Source of the DNA: XYD12-FULL-36-8 sp041739035
GTDB lineage: Bacteria > Bacteroidota > Ignavibacteria > Ignavibacteriales > Ignavibacteriaceae
DNA length: 5,086 nt
Assembly (NCBI GenBank): GCA_041739035.1
Contig: JBGSOQ010000408.1
Coordinates: 1-5,086, forward strand
Reading direction: 5' to 3'
A program made the translations under genes and the position numbers. Each line of letters opens with the position of its first letter. The first letter of the stretch is position 1. Of the stretch, positions 1-5,086 are shown one piece after another. Under the pieces are notes generated by a model, which saw only the letters and a list, made by a program, of their open reading frames with translations, made no database searches and had not been told where the DNA came from.

Positions 1-294
1 AACTCTTAGCGATCTTTCAACCTCAACTGTAAAATCAACGTGCCCCGGGGTATCAATAATATTTATTTGATGATCTGCCCAATAACATGTGGTAGCAGCA
101 CTGGTAATTGTAATTCCACGCTCTTTTTCTTGTTCCATCCAATCCATTGTGGCAGCGCCATCATGAACTTCACCCAATCTATGCGTTTTACCGGTATAGA
201 ACAATATTCTTTCCGTAGTAGTAGTTTTACCGGCATCGATATGAGCCATGATCCCGATATTTCTAACTTTATCTATTTTTATTCTAGCAGACAT
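1..294 (-). CDS. fusA: Elongation factor G, N-terminal 98 residues (3' end outside window)
   Basis: EF-G is the cytoplasmic GTPase that drives tRNA-mRNA translocation on the ribosome and, with RRF, ribosome recycling. Translating the minus strand from the ATG at 294-292 gives 98 codons, open to the window edge. The start MSARIKIDKVRNIGIMAHID is typical of the family. GTPase motifs seen: the P-loop AHIDAGKTT (residues 17-25), switch I ending in RGITI (59-63, G2 Thr62) and DTPGH (81-85, G3, with the catalytic His85). The segment MDWMEQEKERG is the standard bacterial EF-G sequence. A full protein would be about 690-710 residues, so roughly 14% is present. It begins 25 bp after the rpsG stop, as in the str operon. 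The gap is A/G-rich without a clear Shine-Dalgarno sequence, which is common in Bacteroidota-like genomes. Identity is essentially certain, and the str context favours the main EF-G over a paralogue. Confidence 0.97.
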   Translation of the reverse strand, partial: MSARIKIDKVRNIGIMAHIDAGKTTTTERILFYTGKTHRLGEVHDGAATMDWMEQEKERGITITSAATTCYWADHQINIIDTPGHVDFTVEVERSLRV

Positions 295-319
295 TCTTAA
301 TGTTTTTCTTCGTCTCTTT

Positions 320-787
320 TTACCATTTAAAGTGGGCGAACGCTTTATTAGCTTCAGCCATTTTGTGTGTATCTTCTTTTTTCTTAACTGCAGAACCTTC
401 ACCGTTTGAGGCAGAAATTAATTCTGATGCTAATCTTAATGACATAGATTTTTCGTTTCTTTGTCTGGCATAAGTTTTAATCCATCTCATTGCCAAGGCA
501 ATTCTTCGCTCTGGTCTAACTTCAGTTGGGACCTGATATGTTGCACCGCCAACTCTTCTACTTCTAACTTCAATAATCGGTGCTGTATTGTCGATAGCTC
601 TCCTAAAAACTTCTACGCCCGGTTTCTTTGTTCTTTCCTCGATAATATCAAATGCACCGTAAATCATTTTCCTTACGGTGGATTTTTTTCCATCATACAT
701 CAAACTGTTGACGAACCTTGCAACAAGAACTTCATTGTACTTTGGATCAGGTTTTACGAATCTTTTTTCTGCTCTTTTTTTTCTCAT
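320..787 (-). CDS. rpsG: 30S ribosomal protein S7
   Basis: S7 nucleates assembly of the 30S head by binding the 3' major domain of 16S rRNA, and it lies next to the E-site tRNA. The 155-residue product has the usual length and is intact. Seen: a basic N terminus (MRKKRAEKRF), the S7 signature region around DPKYNEVLVARFVNSLMYDG followed by GKKSTVRKMIYGAF (about residues 14-46), the beta-hairpin RSRRVGGATYQVP (about 76-88) with PTEVRPERR, and the characteristic C-terminal end AFAHFKW. The ATG start at 787-785 lies only 3 bp after the rpsL stop, so translation is probably coupled to rpsL. The only Shine-Dalgarno-like sequence is AAGG inside the end of rpsL (799-802), 11 nt from the start and weak. 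In E. coli S7 represses its own operon through a structured rpsL-rpsG spacer. There is no room for that element here. Confidence 0.98.
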   Translation of the reverse strand: MRKKRAEKRFVKPDPKYNEVLVARFVNSLMYDGKKSTVRKMIYGAFDIIEERTKKPGVEVFRRAIDNTAPIIEVRSRRVGGATYQVPTEVRPERRIALAMRWIKTYARQRNEKSMSLRLASELISASNGEGSAVKKKEDTHKMAEANKAFAHFKW

Positions 788-790
788 AAA

Positions 791-1168
791 CTATTTTGCC
801 TTAGGTTTTTTGGCTCCATATTTTGATCTTCCTTTTTTTCTGTCCTCAACACCACTCGTATCGAGGGTACCACGAATTATGTGATATCGAACACCTGGAA
901 GATCCTTAACTCTACCGCCTCTAATTAGTACGATCGAGTGCTCCTGAAGATTATGGCCTTCTCCGGGAATATAAGATGTAACTTCTATCCCGTTAGTGAG
1001 CCTTACTCTAGCTACTTTTCTTAATGCAGAATTCGGCTTTTTGGGCGTTGTTGTATAAACTCTTGTACACACTCCCCTTTTCTGAGGGCATGCATCCAAG
1101 GCCGGAGCTTTATTTTTGGCTAAAATGCGAACTCTACCTTTGCGCACTAATTGGTTGATTGTGGGCAC
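791..1168 (-). CDS. rpsL: 30S ribosomal protein S12, GTG start
   Basis: S12 sits at the 30S decoding centre, where it helps set tRNA selection accuracy, and it is the classic site of streptomycin-resistance mutations. The product is 125 residues, full length. Seen: N terminus PTINQLVRKGR, the loop TTTPKKPNSALRK (39-51), GEGHNLQEHS (69-78) and GGRVKDLPGVRYH (84-96). Lys43 and Lys88 are both the wild-type lysines, so no common streptomycin-resistance substitution is present. Asp89 is the residue that is methylthiolated in many bacteria. The start is GTG (1168-1166), because homology begins exactly at PTIN, an in-frame TAA lies nine codons upstream with no ATG between, and AGGTG sits 4 nt upstream. 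An ATG overlaps this start at 1170 but is out of frame. The gene follows rpoC by 107 bp and has its own predicted promoter. It is followed 3 bp later by rpsG. Confidence 0.97.
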   Translation of the reverse strand: MPTINQLVRKGRVRILAKNKAPALDACPQKRGVCTRVYTTTPKKPNSALRKVARVRLTNGIEVTSYIPGEGHNLQEHSIVLIRGGRVKDLPGVRYHIIRGTLDTSGVEDRKKGRSKYGAKKPKAK

Positions 1169-1172
1169 ATTA

Positions 1173-1177
1173 CACCT
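1173..1177 (-). promoter_or_regulatory. Shine-Dalgarno-like AGGTG of rpsL
   Basis: The minus strand reads AGGTG-TAAT-GTG. AGGTG matches part of the anti-SD complement (GGAGGTG), which places the AGG core 6 nt from the GTG start of rpsL. The same element would be only 2 nt from the out-of-frame ATG at 1170-1168, so its spacing favours the GTG. It is the clearest ribosome binding site in the window. The rpsG and fusA starts have only weak or no such sequence. Confidence 0.6.
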
Positions 1178-1203
1178 AAATTTAAGAATCTGAAATTATT
1201 TAG
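1176..1203 (-). repeat. Short inverted repeat in the predicted rpsL leader
   Basis: On the minus strand CTAAAT (1203-1198) is followed 16 nt later by its exact complement ATTTAG (1181-1176). The right arm overlaps the first two bases of AGGTG, so a hairpin would partly cover the ribosome binding site. The left arm falls at the predicted 5' end of the transcript. The stem is only 6 bp with five A-U pairs and a large loop, so it would be weak. A chance occurrence in AT-rich DNA is quite possible. Confidence 0.25.
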
Positions 1204-1209
1204 TCTAGA

Positions 1210-1238
1210 AATATACTTTATATTCAAAAATTAGTCAA
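1210..1238 (-). promoter_or_regulatory. Predicted sigma-70-type promoter for rpsL-rpsG-fusA
   Basis: The minus strand shows TTGACT (1238-1233), a 17-bp spacer, then TATATT (1215-1210). The -35 hexamer matches TTGACA at five of six positions and the -10 matches TATAAT at five of six, with optimal spacing. TATATTTC also nearly fits the Bacteroidota -7 element TAnnTTTG. Transcription would start near 1203-1204, leaving a leader of about 35 nt before the rpsL GTG. The DNA upstream of the -35 is strongly A/T-rich, as in an UP element. The promoter lies wholly inside the rpoC-rpsL gap and points toward the ribosomal genes. The match is good, but AT-rich DNA yields promoter-like sequences by chance. 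Confidence 0.7.
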
Positions 1239-1252
1239 GAAAATATCTGATC

Positions 1253-1269
1253 TAAATAATAATTATTTA
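1253..1269. repeat. AT-only palindrome upstream of the rpsL promoter
   Basis: TAAATAAT, one central base, ATTATTTA: a perfect 8-bp inverted repeat made only of A and T, beginning 6 bp after the rpoC stop codon. It lies about 50-66 bp upstream of the predicted transcription start, so it could act as an UP element or a protein site. As RNA it could form a weak hairpin at the end of the rpoC message. With no G-C pairs and no long U tract immediately after it, it does not look like an efficient intrinsic terminator. A copy of AATTATTTA recurs at 1194-1202. Confidence 0.4.
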
Positions 1270-1275
1270 CAGTTT

Positions 1276-4200
1276 TTATTTGCTCTGAACCGTCTCTTCT
1301 TGCTGAATTTCTTCAACCGGCTCTTCAGATTTTAGAATCATATTCCGATATTTCTTCAATCCCGTTCCAGCTGGTATTAAATGACCCATTACTACGTTCT
1401 CTTTAAGACCTAGCAAATAATCAACTTTCGCTTCTGTAGCCGCATTTGCGAGTACTTTTGTCGTCTCCTGAAATGATGCAGCTGAAATGAAGCTTTCTGT
1501 AGAGAGTGCTGCTTGGGTTATGCCTAAGAGCACATGTTCAAAAGTTGCCGGATATGCGTCCCTAAATTCAGCTGGTTCTTTTGATTTTTTCTTGATTTCA
1601 GCATTTAGTTCTCTAATTTTATTACGCAGAACTATTTGGCCTTCTTTTAATTTAGAATCAGCTTTGTCGAGAATATATACCATTGAGATTATCTTATTAT
1701 TCTCTTCGATAAACTCAATACGATCAACAATATCCTCTTCTAGGAATTTCGTATCACCCGGAGATACTATTTTAATTTTTTGAAGCATCTGACGAACAAT
1801 TACTTCAATATGTTTGTCATTAATTTTAACACCTTGTAATCTGTAAACATCTTGAATTTCATTAACAAGATATTCTTGAACCGCACTTGTACCTTTGATT
1901 TTAAGAATGTCATGCGGATTAATCGGACCATCAGTTATCTTTTCACCGGCAGGAATTTCATCATTTTCTTGAACCAGAATATGCTTGCCAAGTGGAACAT
2001 TATATCTCTTTTCATCCGATCCGTCCGGAGCGATAACAATAATTTCGCGCGTACCCTTTTTTCTTGCACCGAATTTTACTGTGCCTTCAATCTCCGAAAC
2101 GATGGCGGGATCTTGTGGGCTTCTTGCCTCAAACAATTCAGTTACGCGTGGAAGACCACCGGTAATGTCTCTACTTTTTACTGTCTGTTTTGATATTTTG
2201 GCGAGGATTGTACCAGCATCAACAGTTTCACCTTCCTCAATTGATAAATAAGCACGAGTTGGTATATGGAAAGTTTTCTTCTCTTCACCATCACCCTCTA
2301 TTAAAATAGAAGGATTGCGATTTTTATCTTTTGAATCTATTACTACTTTTTGAACGTGACCCGTCTGCTCATCAGTAACTTGCTGAAGGGTAATTCCATC
2401 TACAAGGTCAACGAACTTTACTTTACCGGAAAGATCCGAAAGAATAACCGTATTGTAAGGATCATGATTATATAACGGCGTGCGCTTTTTAACATAACTT
2501 CCATCACTTACGACCAATTCTGCTCCGTAAGGAACATCATACTTTTTAATTTGTCTATTGTTTTCATCGAAAATGGCAATTACGCCACGCCGACCAGTAA
2601 CAACTTTCACTTTTCCCATAAAATCAGATTTTTCAACGTAAGAGATTTTCTCAAACCGTACAGTTCCTTCCACGTTCGTTTCTACCTGAGACTGACTTGC
2701 GATACGTGAAGAAGTACCTCCAAGGTGGAATGTTCTCAAAGTTAACTGAGTACCGGGTTCACCAATTGATTGTGCAGCAATGATTCCTACAGCCTCACCA
2801 ATTTCAACAATTTTGCCATTGGTAAGATTTCTACCATAGCATTTTGCACACACGCCTCTTTTAGATTCACATGTAAGCACTGTTCTGATATAAACAGAAT
2901 CAATATTTGCATCTTCAATTCTTTCTGCGAGTTCTTCGGTTATCATTTCACCTGCTTGGACTATAACCTCATCACTTCTAGGATCAAACACATCTTCCTG
3001 AGCAGTTCGCCCAGTGATTCTCTCAGCAAGAGGTTCTCTTTCCTGTTCAACATCTTTTAATGCAGTTACTTGAATGCCTAATATTGTTCCGCAATCAATT
3101 TCGCTAATAATTACATCCTGCGATACATCAACCAACCTTCTAGTCAGATAACCAGCATCAGCAGTTTTTAACGCCGTATCCGCCAAACCTTTTCTAGCAC
3201 CGTGAGTTGAAATAAAGTATTCGAGTACGGACAAGCCTTCTTTAAAGTTGGCTACGATCGGGTTTTCAATAATTTCACCCGCTTGCCCTGAAAGCGTTTT
3301 TTGAGGTTTCATCATAAGTCCTCGCATTCCTGCAAGTTGACGAACTTGTTCCTGAGAACCTCGCGCACCAGAGTCAACCATCATGTGGAGTGAATTGAAT
3401 CCATGATTATGTGCTTTAATTTTATCCATTAAAACGCGAGCAACATCATTTGTTGTGTGAGTCCATACGTCGATAATTTTATTATATCTTTCGGCATCAG
3501 TAATAACACCTTGCTCATGTTCGCTTAAGATTGATTCGACTTTTTTATTTGCTTTACTAATAAGATTTTCTTTTTCGTCAGGTATAACCATATCGGCGTA
3601 GCTAACTGATAATCCACCTGCAGTAGCATATCTGAATCCAGTATCTTTCAGATCATCCAAAAATTTGGCTGTGACTTTATTACCTAACTTCATAAACATT
3701 TGACCAATAAATCCGCCAAATGTTTTTTTGATAAGAAGCTGGTTAAAAAATCCCATTTCCTTTGGTACAATTTGATTGAAGATAATTCTTCCTACTGTAG
3801 TTTCAATCATTTTTGAATCGACACGAACTTTAACTCTTGCATGTAAACCTACAGCTCTTGAGTTATAGGCAATTATAGCTTCTTCAGGTGATCCAAAAAC
3901 AAAACCCTCACCCTTATCGCCTTCCTTCAATTTTGTCAGATAGTAGCAGCCCAAAACTATATCTTGTGTCGGAACTACTACCGGACTTCCGTTTTGAGGA
4001 GATAAAATGTTGTGAGAACTTAACATCAATAGAGAAGCTTCTAACTGAGCTTCATAAGACAATGGAATGTGAACGGCCATTTGATCGCCGTCAAAGTCGG
4101 CATTGAAAGCTGTACAAACCATAGGATGCAATTGGATAGCTCTTCCATCAATTAGTATGGGCTGAAAAGCCTGAATTCCTAATCTGTGAAGAGTTGGAGC

Positions 4201-5086
4201 ACGGTTTAAAAGAATCGGATGTCCGCTTATAATTTTCTCAAGAATGTCCCAAATAATTGGATCTTTTCTATCAACAACTTTTCTGGCACTTTTAACAGTT
4301 TTGTTGTGACCGCGATCCAGTAATTTTCTGATAATAAATGGCTTAAATAACTCAACGGCCATGTCTTTTGGTAAACCGCATTGGTGGAGCTTTAACTCGG
4401 GTCCAACTACAATAACAGATCTACCTGAATAATCAACTCTTTTCCCGAGCAAGTTTTGTCTGAAACGACCTTGCTTACCTTTAAGCATATCACTTAAAGA
4501 CTTAAGAGGACGATTGCTATCACTTCTGACTGCACTTCCTCTTCTCGAATTATCAAACAAAGCATCAGCTGCTTCCTGCAACATTCTTTTTTCATTTCGA
4601 AGAATTACTTCAGGGGCTTTGATATCTATTAATCTTTTAAGACGATTATTACGAATAATAACTCGTCTATATAAATCGTTAAGATCTGAAGTTGCAAATC
4701 GACCGCCTTCAAGTGGAACTAATGGTCTTAACTCGGGCGGAATCACAGGAATAAAATTGAGTACCATCCATTCAGGACGATTGGGTACTTTTCCTTCAGT
4801 TTCTTTAAATGCTTCCAGTACTCTTAATCGCTTTAATATATCGGCTTTTTTCTGCTGAGAAGTTTCTTCAGTCAGCTGATCTCTTAATTCTTTTGATACT
4901 TTTTCAACATCAATTTTCTTAAGAATTTCCTTCACAGCATCGCCGCCAATTCGAGCAACAAATTTTTTCGGATCTTCGTCATCAAGCTTTTCATTACCAG
5001 CAGGTAAAGAATTGATCACTTCATAATACTGATCTTCTGAGATTAGATCATTTTTATTAAGGCCAGTAGGACCAGGATTTAATATT
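1276..5086 (-). CDS. rpoC: DNA-directed RNA polymerase subunit beta' (5' end outside window)
   Basis: RpoC is the catalytic beta' subunit of RNA polymerase. The frame is open from the window edge (first full codon 5085) to TAA at 1278-1276, giving 1269 residues. About 130-160 N-terminal residues are missing, including the first zinc site. The GTG at 5019 is an internal Val codon: the reading frame continues upstream as NPGPTGLNKNDLISEDQYYE, which fits the family. In order: clamp helices that bind sigma (RFATSDLNDLYRR to DNSRRG, 4540-4701); GKQGRFRQNLLGKRVDYSGR (4420-4479); the Mg-binding NADFDGD with all three Asp (4084-4104); bridge helix including STHGARKGLADTALKT (3115-3219); a second zinc site with Cys at 3091-3093, 2869-2871, 2848-2850 and 2839-2841; trigger loop ending LRTFHLGG with catalytic Arg and His (2716-2799); an SI3-type insertion (about 2170-2712); DITGGLPRVTELFEAR closing the loop; a C-terminal core ending LIPAGTG; and an acidic tail. 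No defect is seen. Confidence 0.99.
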   Translation of the reverse strand, partial: ILNPGPTGLNKNDLISEDQYYEVINSLPAGNEKLDDEDPKKFVARIGGDAVKEILKKIDVEKVSKELRDQLTEETSQQKKADILKRLRVLEAFKETEGKVPNRPEWMVLNFIPVIPPELRPLVPLEGGRFATSDLNDLYRRVIIRNNRLKRLIDIKAPEVILRNEKRMLQEAADALFDNSRRGSAVRSDSNRPLKSLSDMLKGKQGRFRQNLLGKRVDYSGRSVIVVGPELKLHQCGLPKDMAVELFKPFIIRKLLDRGHNKTVKSARKVVDRKDPIIWDILEKIISGHPILLNRAPTLHRLGIQAFQPILIDGRAIQLHPMVCTAFNADFDGDQMAVHIPLSYEAQLEASLLMLSSHNILSPQNGSPVVVPTQDIVLGCYYLTKLKEGDKGEGFVFGSPEEAIIAYNSRAVGLHARVKVRVDSKMIETTVGRIIFNQIVPKEMGFFNQLLIKKTFGGFIGQMFMKLGNKVTAKFLDDLKDTGFRYATAGGLSVSYADMVIPDEKENLISKANKKVESILSEHEQGVITDAERYNKIIDVWTHTTNDVARVLMDKIKAHNHGFNSLHMMVDSGARGSQEQVRQLAGMRGLMMKPQKTLSGQAGEIIENPIVANFKEGLSVLEYFISTHGARKGLADTALKTADAGYLTRRLVDVSQDVIISEIDCGTILGIQVTALKDVEQEREPLAERITGRTAQEDVFDPRSDEVIVQAGEMITEELAERIEDANIDSVYIRTVLTCESKRGVCAKCYGRNLTNGKIVEIGEAVGIIAAQSIGEPGTQLTLRTFHLGGTSSRIASQSQVETNVEGTVRFEKISYVEKSDFMGKVKVVTGRRGVIAIFDENNRQIKKYDVPYGAELVVSDGSYVKKRTPLYNHDPYNTVILSDLSGKVKFVDLVDGITLQQVTDEQTGHVQKVVIDSKDKNRNPSILIEGDGEEKKTFHIPTRAYLSIEEGETVDAGTILAKISKQTVKSRDITGGLPRVTELFEARSPQDPAIVSEIEGTVKFGARKKGTREIIVIAPDGSDEKRYNVPLGKHILVQENDEIPAGEKITDGPINPHDILKIKGTSAVQEYLVNEIQDVYRLQGVKINDKHIEVIVRQMLQKIKIVSPGDTKFLEEDIVDRIEFIEENNKIISMVYILDKADSKLKEGQIVLRNKIRELNAEIKKKSKEPAEFRDAYPATFEHVLLGITQAALSTESFISAASFQETTKVLANAATEAKVDYLLGLKENVVMGHLIPAGTGLKKYRNMILKSEEPVEEIQQEETVQSK

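Noticed and set aside
40..300. Plus-strand open frame opposite the start of fusA
   Set aside because: The minus strand encodes unmistakable EF-G GTPase motifs in the same bases. The plus-strand product is not recognisable.
461..884. Plus-strand open frames opposite rpsG and rpsL
   Set aside because: They are antisense shadows of two highly conserved ribosomal protein genes. Their translations are rich in Phe, Ser and Cys, resemble no family, and have no sign of their own promoter or binding site.
841..1165. Streptomycin-resistance substitutions in S12
   Set aside because: Both key positions, Lys43 and Lys88, are the wild-type lysines and the surrounding loops are canonical.
1253..1275. Intrinsic terminator after rpoC
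   Set aside because: The only inverted repeat is made purely of A-T pairs and is not followed at once by a U tract. It is unlikely to stop transcription efficiently.
1487..2251. Overlapping plus-strand open frames opposite the 3' part of rpoC
   Set aside because: They lie wholly within the conserved RpoC coding sequence, and their translations have the low-complexity look of reverse-complement frames. The same applies to frames at 2770-3060, 3888-4106 and 4514-4858.
5017..5019. GTG as the start codon of rpoC
   Set aside because: The frame stays open upstream to the window edge and encodes family-like sequence. About 130-160 more N-terminal residues, including the first zinc site, are expected beyond the window.
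1..5086. Hidden novel system, mobile element, CRISPR array or RNA gene
   Set aside because: Four conserved housekeeping genes fill almost the whole window, the only sizeable gap is 107 bp, and I saw no repeat array, terminal inverted repeats, tRNA-like fold or foreign-looking segment.

Overview
The window is a compact, AT-rich stretch of a bacterial core genome. All four genes lie on the minus strand and read from high to low coordinates: rpoC (5' end missing), rpsL, rpsG and fusA (3' end missing). Together they form the end of the rpoBC operon followed directly by the start of the str operon. No mobile element, CRISPR array, RNA gene or accessory system is visible.

Organism: the RpoC protein has an SI3-type insertion in its trigger loop, a C-terminal segment (GDTKFLEEDIVDR through EPAEFRDAYPATF) that I recall from Bacteroidota RNA polymerases, and an acidic Glu/Gln-rich tail. 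S12 resembles the Chlorobi/Bacteroidota type. This points to the FCB group (Bacteroidota/Chlorobiota/Ignavibacteria). An AT-rich Ignavibacteria-like organism fits best, but that is a guess from remembered family sequences, not a search.

Layout from upstream to downstream: rpoC runs in from 5086 and stops at 1276. A 107-bp gap (1169-1275) is the only sizeable non-coding stretch. It holds an AT palindrome, a near-consensus sigma-70 promoter (TTGACT, 17 bp, TATATT), a short inverted repeat in the predicted leader and a Shine-Dalgarno-like AGGTG before the GTG start of rpsL. rpsL and rpsG are 3 bp apart. rpsG and fusA are 25 bp apart. fusA runs off at position 1.

Function: RpoC is the catalytic beta' subunit of RNA polymerase. 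S12 and S7 are small-subunit ribosomal proteins at the decoding centre and in the head, and EF-G is the translocase. The spacing suggests one str transcript started by the promoter in the gap, probably with read-through from rpoBC because I see no GC-rich terminator between them. All genes look intact with canonical active-site residues. The points worth a second look concern control of rpsL initiation rather than a new system.
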